Shown: piece after piece, positions 1 through 12,600 of the stretch
How the letters are laid out: each line of letters begins with the position of its first letter
Position numbering within the stretch: position 1 is the first letter of the stretch
Assembly (NCBI GenBank): GCA_017444525.1
Contig: JAFSWL010000008.1
Coordinates: 1 to 44,463, forward strand
Origin: Alphaproteobacteria bacterium
GTDB lineage: Bacteria; Pseudomonadota; Alphaproteobacteria; RF32; CAG-239
Direction of reading: 5' to 3'
DNA length: 44,463 nucleotides
Position numbers and translations under genes: made by a program
The notes under the pieces: model-generated
What the model saw: the letters and a program-made list of their open reading frames with translations, nothing else
The model's database searches: none
What the model was told of the DNA's origin: nothing

Positions 1-117
1 AAACCTGTTTATGAAAGTTTGCTTGAACGTGCCAAACCTAAAATGGTTGCTATTACTGCTGTTATGCGTAAGTTAATCATTTACCTGAATGTTAAATCTA
101 AAACTCTTTGTGCATAA
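1..117 (+). CDS. IS110-family transposase, C-terminal end (partial)
   Basis: The frame is open from base 1 to a TAA at 115-117 and encodes 38 residues. The text ERAKPKMVAITAVMRKLIIY followed by a short basic tail is the typical end of the transposase_20 domain of IS110/IS1111 transposases, where a GKPxKVAxxAxMRKLL motif closes the protein. The catalytic DEDD domain and the serine would lie outside the window, so activity cannot be judged. Elements of this family often carry a guide-RNA-coding non-coding end; in the IS1111 branch this lies downstream of the transposase, which would be bases 118 onward here. The family call is from a short segment, so it is good but not certain. Confidence 0.75.
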   Translation, partial: KPVYESLLERAKPKMVAITAVMRKLIIYLNVKSKTLCA

Positions 118-321
118 TTTTTTTTAACTGGATTGATGACTCTTTGGCGTGTGCTCCGCACAGCGTACCATTTGACGCGTTTATTTGTCGAAAACGAAGC
201 ATAACGGCAATATTTATATGCTGCACCGGTTGAACGATGACAATAGAGTACTATTTTAATATGAAGATGTCTGGACGTGCTCGCTTGTGGCACAGCAATT
301 CATGGCAATAAGGTTAATACA

Positions 322-352
322 TTTAGTTACGGCTCAGCGAGGCGTAACTAAA
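322..352. repeat. Perfect 10-bp inverted repeat (hairpin) downstream of the transposase
   Basis: TTTAGTTACG at 322-331 pairs exactly with CGTAACTAAA at 343-352. Inside the 11-base loop, CTC and GAG can extend the helix by three pairs past a G-G mismatch. There is no T-tract on either side, so this is not a normal terminator. It may be part of an insertion-sequence end or its guide RNA, or a protein binding site. Confidence 0.65.
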
Positions 353-544
353 CTGTTGTGCTTCGCAAAACGATGAAATAGCTAATATGTAATTAAACTT
401 TAAAAATAACCAATAAATTATTAAAAAATAGCTAAGAATTATACAAATTATTGACAATAGAAACATAATTAAAACAAAATGTTATATAAATGTTATATAT
501 GACAATTTTTTTCTTGCAATGCTTAAAAAAACATTCTAAACTCC

Positions 545-565
545 CGATTAACGTCGTGTTAATCG
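545..565. promoter_or_regulatory. Hairpin in the presumed leader of the adhesin mRNA
   Basis: CGATTAAC (545-552) and GTTAATCG (558-565) form a perfect 8-bp stem with a five-base loop. It lies 29 bases before the AAGGAG ribosome binding site (595-600) and 43 bases before the ATG. It could be an operator palindrome or an mRNA stability/translation element in the leader; the sequence alone does not decide. Confidence 0.5.
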
Positions 566-608
566 CGGCGGAAGTTTAAACTTATTATAGAGATAAGGAG
601 AATAGTTC

Positions 609-3600
609 ATGAAATATTCTAAGTCTGCGATAGGGCTCTTAACAGCGCAATATCGTAGTGTTTTAAAGAAATGCTGGATGATTAATGTCGGCTTATTCGC
701 GTTAGGTGCGGCATTGGCCACTCCGGCAATGTCAGAGGAATTTGATATTAAATATCTGACCGGAACATTAAAAGATGGTGATAATATTAATGTTACAGCA
801 GCCTCGCCGAGCAATCCGGTTATTGCAAAGTTGACACTTACGGCAACGGATATTAAATCAATATTGGGTAACTCTGGTTCACTTAATGCTGATACAGCCA
901 CTACTGCTACTGAAGCTGATACTGCGAACGCAGTAAGACTTAATACTGCTGTTAATACAGATGCAGGAACTTCAACCGGTAGAACAATCGGCGATTACAT
1001 TAATAAAATCACTGCTTTGGAAACAGCTGGCTATGTAACTGGCACATATGTGGATGAAAATTATGCAAAAAAGACAGATATTGCAAATGTTGCTAAAACA
1101 GACGGTTCAAGTATTTTTAGCTCGATTAAAATCGGCTCTAGTGCTTCCAACGGCGAATTATCCTATTCTAATGAGAGCGGTAAAATCTATACAGATAAAG
1201 CTTTCCAAGCGACAGGTAATTTGATCGTTAAATCTGCTACAGATAATACGGTTACAGCAGCTTTAGGTGTGGATAAGTCAGGCGCTAATAGTCGTTTGAC
1301 TGCAGATCATTTCAAAGCAACCAACCTTTATATCGGAAATAGTGATGCGATTACCGGTGTTGCTAATACAATCAGTGATACCGATACTGAAAATGTGGGT
1401 AAATTAGCCTCGGCTAGTGCTGTTAAAGCTTCTGTTGATGGTGTAAAGAATTATGCTGATGGTTTGTCGGCGGCTGTGTATGACGGCAGCAACGCATTCG
1501 CCAAATTTAAGATGGGTGAGGTTGAAGTTGACGGTATTACGGCTGCATCTACAGGTGATACTAAAAAATTGATTACCGAAACTGCGGTAGATGGTAAAAT
1601 CACTGCAGCAACTACCGATTTAAGCGCAGATGTTGCAACTTTGAAAGGTGGTAAGACTACTCCTAATTCAGTGTTATATAACATTGATAATGAAGCTGAA
1701 AACGCTAAATACACCGGCGCTGCAGCAGCTAATTCAATTGGTGCCGCTATTAAAGGCAATGCTGATAAGTTGGCCGGCTTAGTGGTTAATACAGGTGCTC
1801 AGGAAACGGTTCAAAATGCTATCAATAAAGCCAAGACCGAAGCTCAAGCATACAGCGGTACTGCTGTGTCTGAAGCAGCTACGGTCAGCGCTGCTATTGA
1901 TAAAAACGCAACCAGCATTGCTGATTTGAAAGATGCTTCCAAAGAAGGTTCAATTGCCAAATTAATTGAAGCCAATGCTAAAGATGCGACTTACAGCGGT
2001 GATATCACTATTTCTGAGGCAATTAGTGCTGCTTCCGGTTCTATCGGTACGGAAACTTTGACTAATGCTAACGGTAATTTAAATGGCGGTACCACAGGTA
2101 CATTCACCGGTTCGGTAAAAGCTGCGATTAACGGTCTGGATGCCACATTGGGTAAAATCTATGGTTTGGCAACCGGCGGAAAGGGTAACTTAGCAAGTAC
2201 CGGTGATACTGTTTCCGGTCATTTGAGTGCTTTGGACAATGCTATCGGCAACAGAACAACAGCTTATGGTACATCCAATTATGCCGCAACCGGCAATGCT
2301 GATTTGAACGTTGCTACGGCGATTAAAAATTTGGATACCGCGGTTTATAACAACCTGAACGGTATCAGCACTGCCACATTGAACATCGGCGGTTCGGCCA
2401 AAGATGTACACATCGGTCAAGACGGTCAAGGTTTGAATATTGCCTCAACCGGCGCTACTTTGCTGACTAAAGACGGTTCTTCGATAACCAATGGCCTGAC
2501 AATCGGCAGCACAACAGATGCTACTTCATCTCTCGGATATACAAACTCCGGAACTTTCAGCGGAATTAAAGTTTCCAAAACTTCTGCCAACGCTGATACC
2601 GTAACCATTACCGACGGCACAAACAATGTTGTGTTCAAAGGTGGCAAAATGACTGCCAACGGTGCAGAACTGAGCACTTTGAAAATGGGTGCCAACGAGG
2701 CTAAAGGAATTGACACCGGCACCAATTATGCGGCTACCGATGCAACAGCTCCTGCTGCTGACAATATTCAGTTGGCTTCTACCGCTACGGTTTATAACAG
2801 TGTTCATGCCTTAGCCGGCCAGATGGGCAATTTTGAAACCATTGCCAATGTTCACGGTGTTAACGGTACAGAAAGCCTCAAGTTTGGTGAAAATGCCAAT
2901 AATATCCGCATCGGTTCTGAAAATTTAATCAGCGGTAATAAAGTTCTGGCTACAGGTATTGATGTTAACGGTTTAGTCTCAGGCACCAGAGGCATTAATC
3001 TGCGCGTAGCCAACGGCGACAGCTCGGATAATAATACCAGTGTAAATGTTACGGAAAGCCAAGTTAAATTAGGCAGTACCGTAAGCGGAAAATTCTATGG
3101 TATTACGTCTAATTATGACAGTACGGTACCGGCTGATTCTTCAATTAAGTTCAGCAGCGATGATAAGTACGTAGAAGTTAAAGGCGGTAATTTGAACGCT
3201 ACCGGCGATATTAAGACGGCTACCGGCACAGTTGAAGGTGCACATCTCAAAGCTACCACAGATTTGAAGATTGGTGATTCCACTCCGGTTGTTGGCGTAG
3301 ATGCCGGCACTGATGATTTGGATAACACTGCTGATAATACAATATTGGCTTCGGCTAAGACAGTGTATAGAGCAATGTCTTCAGCTCAGGGATATACTCC
3401 GGCTGACGCTTTAAAAGCTGGTACACATATCTTTAACGGTGTTACCACCAACAAAGCTGCGTTAGATATTGTCGGCACCAAATTGGATGGTTTGACCATG
3501 GCTGACGGCACAACAGCTGCTGCAACGGTACAAGCTGCTTTGCAAGATGTTAAATCTGCTGCAGATACGGCAGTTAATAATTTGAAGGACGGCGATGTTG

Positions 3601-6600
3601 CTGCTAACAAGGCAAAATTGGCCGGTTTGAATGCCGGCGAAACGGCTAATCCGACAGTTCAGGACGCTATTAACTATGCAAAGGCACAGGCTGGTGTATA
3701 TACATCTGCTACCGGTATGCAAGATGAAGGCAAAATCTTCAATGGTCTGACAACATTTACCGATGCTATGGATGCAGCCGGTGCTGGAATCATGGCTAAT
3801 ACAGCTCGTTTTGCCGGATTTGCCAGTGGTACGCAGACTGTTGCTGAATATGTTGACGCCAATGCTAAAGACGCTACTTACAGCGGTTCGGGCGGAACCA
3901 AAGTAACCATTGCTCAAGAAATCGCAAAGAAAGCCAATACGGCTGATTTGAAGACCGCAGCATATCGCAATGTTGCAGCTGACTTTACTCCGGTTCCTAC
4001 GGATTATCATGATACGGATATAGCTACTTGGGTTGCAGATAATGATACCAATATTGCTGATGTGACAACAACATTCAAGGTATTGTCGAAGAAACTTTCT
4101 ACTGTTCAGCATGATTTGATGGATAACGGTGACAACGCATCCTCCATTGCTCGTGCTTTAGGCGGTACTGCAGCAACCGATACCTTGCCGGGTATGGTTC
4201 AAAAGCTTGCCTTAAACGCTCCTTACAGCTCAACGGCTACTTATGACGAAGGCTCTATCGGCGAAGCAGTTCAAAAAAATACTGCTAAGTTCGGCGATTT
4301 GGGTACCAACACGGTTGCACAAGCAATTGCTGCTGCCGGTGCATCTGCTGATGGCAAATATGTTGCTAAAACAGATTTGACACCGGCTAACGGTCAAGTT
4401 GTTTTAGGTCATGCTTCTACCGATAACTACAACGATAAAGGTACAGATTTCACTGTTAATACTGCTGACAGCACGATTAAGGCTACTGTATTTAAGCCTT
4501 CGTCTGCTTCGGATATGACCAAAAAAACATCAACCATGGAAATGGATAAAGATGGCGTTACCTTTACTACTGCTGAAGTAGAAACCAGTGGTACAACCAC
4601 CAAGACAGCCAGCATTAAAGATGGTGTTGTTTCTGCTGAAGGCTTGAAGCTCGGTACCAACGACGTTACTTCGATTGACAGCGGTGAGGCTCTGGATATT
4701 ACCACAGACGTAGCTGCCGCCGACAAGAAAGTAATGGCTACCGACGCTGCAGTTAAGGCAACTGTTAAGGCTTTGGCTGAAGGCGCTGTTGCTACTAATA
4801 CGGCAAACATTGCTAAGAATACGGCTCGTTTCGGTGCCGGTGCTAACTTGCCGGCATTTGTTGACAATCAAACCGTTGCCGATTATTTGGAAGCTAACGC
4901 TGACAGCGCTAAACACGGCGACACCACAATCGGTGGTGCTATTACAGCTAACACCACGAAATTGGCCGGTTTGACCAATGATACGGTTCAAGAGTCCATT
5001 AATGCCGCTAAATCCGGCTTGGATACTCGTATCAATAAAGTATTGAGCGGCAACACACTTATTAATAAAGTAACCGGTACTAACGGCGAAGCTATGATTT
5101 TCAATGAAAGTGATGGCGGCGGTGCTATGTTTACACACAAGACCGGTGACGTAGTAGACGGTAAGTCTTATGTAGGTGTACATGACGGTAGCTCTAACTT
5201 GGATATCGGTGCTCAGATTTATGTATTAGACGGTTCTGATAGCGGTGTAAGATTAAACGCTAATATGAACGGTATCTACTATGTTAAAGGTGCAGCAGGT
5301 CAGGGTAATCCGGCAAAAGCCGAAATCGTTACTTTGGGAACAGCTCAGAATGCTGATTACACTCAACCGACGGATGCTCGTACTTCTATCGGTAATGCAA
5401 ACACCATTCAGGGCGCTATTGACGCCGTAGCTGCTGCTACCGACACCAATACAACCAACATCGATACCAACACGCAAGCTATTGCTACGTTGAACGGCGG
5501 CAAGACAGTTGAAAACTCTGTTGATTACAAAGTTTACAACAACGCTAAAGACGCACTTTATAAAGCAGGAACAGGTGGTGCTGAAGATATAACCATCGCT
5601 CAGGCTATTGACGCAGCTAGTCAAGGTGCATCTGACGCTTTGGCTAAAGTTCTGAACGGTGAAACAGCATTTAGCAAGCTGAGCTTGGGTACAGGTGCTG
5701 ATGATGATTGGAGTATGGACAAGAATGTTGCCGGAAACCTCGTTATTCGTAACGGTGGAAAACCTGTTGTAGGTATGGATAAAACCGGCTTGTTCACACT
5801 CAGTGCCATAGCTGACGGACAATCCAAACAATATTTGGCTGCCGGAAATGGTTACTTTAAGCTGTCTAAAGACGGTGGAGATCCATATTTGCATGCATCA
5901 AACTCTACTTTTGCATTGTATGACAGCGAAGGTAAACCGAGATTCTTGGTTGATAATGCAACCGGTAACGTTTCTGCAAGAGGTAGCTTGACATTGAATG
6001 ATGGCACAGCTTCTGCTCCGCAAGAATTAACGGCTGCAAAGATTGAACAAATCACTACAAATAAAGATGCTATTGATTTGTTGAATGACGCTGACACCGA
6101 AGCCGGTTCTGTAAAGAACAGCATTAAGACTTTGGCTGAAAAAGCTACATATACACCGGCTACAGGTGAAGAAAGCGCAGCTGTAATCACAGCTCAGGCT
6201 AACACCATTAACGGCGCTATCTTGGCTTTGGATAAAAACGCTGTAGCTACTAATAACGCTATCGGTAATATAAATAACCTGCACGGTGATGACAACGCGA
6301 TGATGGACTACAGCGGCAATACACCGGTTGAGGCTGCCAACATTGTTGAAGCAGTTAACAACATTTCGGCTACCTTGGGTACCATTCACGGTTTGAAAGC
6401 TTCTGTTGAAAACGGTGATTTCGATGCAGAAGGCAGCACATGGTATAAAGACGGTGCGGGCAACTTGTTTGCCGGTTCGGAAGTCGACGACCACTTGGCT
6501 GAATTGGCTGCTTCTATCGGCAACAGAAACTATGCTGCGGATACTCCGTATTTGACAGCTAATGAAAGCGTTGCTACTTCGTTGACCGTATTGGCTAACA

Positions 6601-9600
6601 ATTTGAAGGGTGTTGCTGATGGCTATGTAACCAAAGAATACTTCAACGGCGGTACGGCTACAACTCCGGCGACGATTTCGATGGGCGCAAATGCTTCTGA
6701 TATCGTAATCGGTCATGTTGCTGCTTCTGATACCGATACAGGTACAACCTTCGATGTTAACCACGCAGCCGGTACAATTACCAGCAGTGTAGTTACCGCA
6801 GGTGCTGTAGGCGGTGCTGCTCCGACCACAACAACAACCGAGTTGTCTAAGGACGGCTTCAAAGTTACCAACGGCGGTAAGACTGTTACCGTTGCCGGTG
6901 GCGATGTTGCAACCGATAGCGTTACTATTACCAACGGTGCTCAGATTCATGGCAGTGAAGGTACAACAATCATTGAGGGAACAACCCTTGTTAATGGTAG
7001 TGTATCCGCTGTTAAGAGCTTATTTGCCGGCGAAAACTTAGGTGTAACCGGTGATACTACACTTGGTGGTAAGTTAGCCTTCGGTGGTAATCAGTTTACA
7101 ACTACTGCTTTGGCTATCAGTTCGGCGTCGACCGATGCTGAATTGCCGACAGCTAAGGCAGTTTATGATGTTGTTAAGGCTGAAACCACGGTTGAAGCCG
7201 CTGCTAACGGCAACTATGCTGCCGGTTCGGTTAAAGACGCTTTGAATACTGTTGACAGCAGAATGGGTAATGTTTCTTGGTATAAGAACAGCACACACTA
7301 TGCTAACCCTAACTCTACGGCAGGCTTGAGCTTGTCTGCAGCTATCAGAAATATTGATGCTAATGTTTATGCTAAAGTCGGCGCTGTTGACTTTGCTGAC
7401 ACCATGAACTATGTATCTTCTGCTGATACTGACCTGACAACGGCCATTAAGAGCATGGATACCAATGTTAAGGCTGCTATCGATAATTTGGACGGCACAT
7501 ATGTTACCAAAGATTACTTCAATGGTAAGGGCGGTGCCGCAGTTAAGATGGGCATTTCTTCAAATGACATCGAAATCGGTAAGCAAAACTTTGACGGTGA
7601 GGGTAATCCGACCGGTCTGATTTCCGGTATCAAGATTGCCAGCGACGCAACTGCAGGTAATACAATTTCTATCGGCAGCAACAATGGTCAAACCTTTAAT
7701 GGTATCGAGTTGTCCGACTCCGGTAAAACTGCTACCTTCAAAGGCACAAATAACGATGTTGAAATCAAAGACGGCGAAGTTACAGCTGAAAAAGCTACGG
7801 TTAAGACTTTGGCCTTTACCGACGGCGCAGCTACTAATCCGACCATTACAACAGCTACATCTGTTGATAATACTGGTAAGGACGTTTTGGCTGCCGGTGT
7901 AACCGCTGACGGCGAAGAACTCGCTTCTACGCTGACAGTTAAGAACACTGTTGCAGGCGCTGTTAATGTTGAAGCCGCTGCTAACGGCAACTATGCCGCA
8001 GGTACGGTTAAGACCGCAGTTGCAGACATTGATGCCGCAATCGGTAACAGAGATTATGCTGAAGGTACACCTTATCTGCATGATAATGAAAGCGTTGCCA
8101 CATCACTCACAACATTGGCCGGTGCTATTGACGGCGTTGCCAAAGATTATGTGAAGACTTCTTACTTCAATAACGGTGATGATAACGGTCTGATTTCTAT
8201 GGGTTCGGGCGCTACCACCATTCAAATGGGCAAGGTTGATGCTGCATCCGGCTTGAACGGTATCATCATCAACAATTCTGCTGATGACAAGACCATCAAG
8301 ATTGGTAACAACACCCAAAACGTAACGGTTGACGGCGGTGATTTGACCGCTACCGGTGCAGTTAAGGCTGCAAGCTTTAAGATTGGCGAGAGAGAAGTTA
8401 CTTCTATTGACGCAGGTGCGGCTCTGAGTTACAGTGCTGACGCTGCTGACGCCGATAAGAAAGTAATGGCTACAGACGCTACCGTAATCAATACGGTTAA
8501 GGCTTTGGCTGAAGGCGAAGTTGCTACTAATACGGCAAACATTGCTAAGAATACGGCTCGTTTCGGTGCCGGTGCTAACTTGCCGGCATTTGCTGACAAT
8601 CAAACCGTTGCCGATTATTTGGAAGCTAACGGTGCAAAAGCTCAGTATAAGGGTGGAAACACCATTGCTGATGTATTTGATGCTATTACCAAAGATAACG
8701 GTAAACGCATTTATAACGTGGTAACCGGTACCAATGGTAAAGCTTTAATTTTCAACGAAAAAGACGGCGGCGGTGCTAAGTTTGAACACACCGACGGTAC
8801 TTGGTCGGCAGTTGCCGTTAATGATGGCGGTGCAACCGGTATTGCAGCACAAATCTATGCTATTAATAACGGAACCAAGAAAGGTACTCGTTTGAATGTT
8901 ACCACCAACGGTATGTTCTATACCAACGGTGCAACAAGCGCTGCTTATGAAGCAATTGATGAATTGGTAACATTGAGAACGGCTGAAAACGCTGTTTATA
9001 CTCCGGGTACGGACGCAGTTGCTACAAAAGATGCTGAAACCGTTAACGGTGCTATTATGGCTCTGGACGGCGCAGTTGATGCAAACGCTAAAGAAATCGC
9101 CAAGAGAAAGATTACGATTTCTAAAGCGACTGTCGGCAATACCGATGAAGTCGAACTCGCTACCATTGAAGACGGTACTGCAGAAGATACTGCTGTTGTG
9201 TTGACACTTGCCGGCGCAACCAAGATATTTGATGCCAAGCAAGGTTGGATGGATAGCGTATTCGGTATCGATTCTGACAGCATCACTCCGTATGCAACCG
9301 CATTCAACGGTGCTAAGAACATCAATCTTGAAGGCGTAACCATGACAAGCTCTATTATGGACTTGGATGGCGCTATTGCTGATAGAAAACTCTACAACGG
9401 TACGCACTATGCAAATCCGAATTCGGCTGCAGATGCAGATCCGATTAGCTTGTCACAAGCCATCAAGAATATTGATGATAATGTATTTGCTAAAGTAGGT
9501 ACTGTTGACTTGTCTACGGCTACCAACTATGCCAATACGACGACTGATCCTGCTACCAACTTGACACAGGCTGTTGTTAACATCGATAAGAATGTTAAGG

Positions 9601-12600
9601 CCGAAATCAATAGTTTGGATAACAAGTTCGTTACCAAAGATTACTTTAATAACGGCGAACCGGCTCAGATTGATGACGGAACAGGCACAATGATTGATAA
9701 TCCGAATGCCGGCTTGATTTCGATGGGTTCGGGTGCAACTCAAATTAACATCGGTAAGACAGTTCCGGCAGGAACTCCTACTTCTGCAGTACTTGATTCC
9801 GGCTTGTCTATCAACAACACCAACGGCGATGTAATGCTCGGTCAAATTTCTCAAGTTGGCTCAGGTGCAACCGCTAAGAGTGTGGTTGAAACCGGTCTTA
9901 ATGTTGATAACACCAATTACACCGCAAGCCTTATCTCGGCTAACGGCCAATCCAGTATTAATGCGGTTGATGTTAACCGGACCACGATTAAAATCGGTAT
10001 GACTACCACCGATAACAGCGGTAATCCGTTGTTCTCCGGTGTTTCGATTAACAATGGTGTTATGACCAACGCTGATCCGGCAGATGCCAACAAGAAAGCA
10101 ACCTTTGCTTCTGACGAAGTTAAAGTTGCTTCCAGCGCGACGGATTACACTTCGACTACAGCAGCTGGTACGACTGTTACCAAGAAAGACGGTGACAAGA
10201 CCTACACAGCAAATATGGCTGCTGATGAAGTTAGCGTAGCCGACGGTACAAACACTGCTTCGGTTAAGGCTGATGAAATGAGCGTAGCCGACGGTAATGG
10301 TAACTCTGCTTCGGTTAAAGCTGATAAAATGTCTGTAACCGACGGTACCAACACTTCGTCAATGACCGCTACCACTGTATCGCTTGCTGATACGTCAGGT
10401 AAATCCAACACCATCACTAAGACTGGTATGACGATTGCTGACGGTACAACTGCTAGTGCGAATGTAACTTCGGTTGAAGCTACCGGTGTAACAGTAACCA
10501 ACGGTACTAGTACCACCACGGTTGCTGCTGACGGCGTAACTTCTTCTAAGTTTGCCTTCAATGCTAATGATTATGCAACCGGTATTGATGCGGGTTCTGA
10601 TTTAACAGATCCGAACACAACGGCTACAATCGATGGTCACACCATTGCTACAACAGCTACGGTTAAGGCTTCTGTTGACGGTATGGTTGCCGATATCGAG
10701 AAGCAAATCCACGGTGATGGTCCGGCTTCAACGGTTAATATCGGTGATAAAGCAGGCACAACCTTCATCGGCGAGACCTATAAGGATATGGCCGGTAAAG
10801 AACAAGTTGCCGGTGGTATGGCTGTTCGCATGACCTACGAAGATCCGGCGGCCGATCCGGCAGTTGTTACCAACCGTGAAGTTGAAATCACTGCATTGTT
10901 GAACGATGGTTCCGGTGTAAGCGTTGACTTGAATGCTGATAATCAAACCATTGATTTAGTCGCTGCCGGTGATGATGACGATTCTGCAACCGGTGTTCGT
11001 ATTAACCACAAGAATCAGACGATTACGCTGGTTTCTGCTGATGAAGATACGGAACAAACAACCGGTGTTGAAATCAACAACAAGAATGGTACAATTGCTA
11101 TTTCTTCGGCTAACGATGATGATCATACCGCAACCGGTTTGAGCATTGTTAACGACAAGGCAAATAACAAACATACCATTGACTTGGCTTACAATAATAC
11201 AACCAGTGGTACTTCTCAAGGCTTGAGTATTGATGCTGATGAACAGTCCTACAGCTTAGGCTCTACCGATGTTACCAACAGTAAATTCTCCGGTTTGGAT
11301 ATCGACGCTGCCGAAAATACCTATGCTTTAGGTAAAGGCACGATTGATGACCAAGGTGAGTTTACACTTGACTATGGTATGACCATGGATGCAGAAAACG
11401 GCGTTACCACATTTGCTAACAAAGAAGGTAAGGGTGTTACCATGAATAAGGGTGACATGACCGTTACCGACAGCGCAACGGTTGGCTCTGTTGATGCTCA
11501 AGGCAAATTGTCCGGTGTTAAACTTGACAAGTCCGGTACGGCTCAGGCTTCTGAGAGCGTTACTGCAGGTCAGGTTGACGGTGACGGTAAGTTGAGCGGC
11601 AACGGCGTTCAAATGAAGAACGACGGCTCTGCTACCTTTGCTGCTGAAGAAGGCAATGTTAATATAGCTAAGGGCTCTGTCCAAGCTGATAACAGTGCTT
11701 TAATCGGCAATAAGGATACCGATGACGAAAACTACATCGAATTTGCCATGAATTCGGAAACCGATCCGGATACAGGTGCAGAAACTAAGAGTGCAGTTGC
11801 TACCTTTGCTTCTTCTGACGGCAATGTTGAAATTGCTAAAGGCGAAGTTACGGCTGATAAGAAAGTTACGGTTGGTGATGATACCAACAGCGTTGTCTTG
11901 GATAAAGACGGTAACATTGCCGCTACCAGCAGTGCTTTGATCGGTTCTGAAACCGACGATGGTCAAGGTAACAAGACTTTGACCGGTGTTAAACTCGACA
12001 AAGACGGCAATGCACAAGCTTCTAACAGCATCTTGGCCGGTACGGAAACCGACGATGGTCAAGGTAACAAGACTTTGACCGGTGTTAAACTCGATAGAGA
12101 CGGTAACGCTACCGCTTCTAAGAGCGTAAACGTTGGTGATACTACAGGTACTGATTATGCCAGCATCGCTAAAGATGATGAAGGCAAAGTAACCGCTACC
12201 TTCGCTTCTGAAGCCGGTAATGTTGTAATTGCCGACGGTGAAGTAACGGCAGACAAGAAAGTTACGGTCGGTGAGGATAAAGTCGTTTTGGATGACGAAG
12301 GTAATATCACTGCTGATAAAGACCTGACGGTTAAAGGTTTGGGTACATTCGGCAAAGATAAGAAAGTCGTAATCAACGAAGGCGATATCAATGCTGACGG
12401 TACGGTTACGGGCGACAAGCTTGTTGCTAACACCGAATTCGAATTGGCTGGTACAAAAGTTCACTCGATTGATACCGGTACGGCTAAAGTTGAAGAAAGC
12501 GGCGATGTATTGGCTACCACGGCTTCTATCTTTAGAAATGCCGAGGACGGTGATTACAACGCAGCTGAAGGTACTTATACCACGGTTGATGCTACAACCA

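Larger units (their letters stand above)
118..608. other. 491-bp non-coding region between IS110 remnant and adhesin gene
   Basis: I see no plausible gene here. The left part (about 120-400) is rich in small inverted repeats: TGTGC/GCACA at 150-162, GCGT/ACGC at 163-178, and a perfect 10-bp hairpin at 322-352. This would fit the structured non-coding end of an IS1111-type element, but no element boundary can be placed. The right part (about 380-540) is very AT-rich and should contain the adhesin promoter. A TTGACA at 451-456 has no well-spaced -10 partner, so I do not call a promoter. A second hairpin at 545-565 and a ribosome binding site at 595-600 precede the ATG. Confidence 0.6.

Noticed and set aside
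81-293. Minus-strand 70-codon open frame at the left edge
   Set aside because: It overlaps the transposase end and a hairpin-rich region and has no coding features.
10215-12140. CRISPR-like array suggested by regular repeats
   Set aside because: The repeats are in frame, degenerate and contiguous within the adhesin coding sequence; there are no unique spacers or cas genes.
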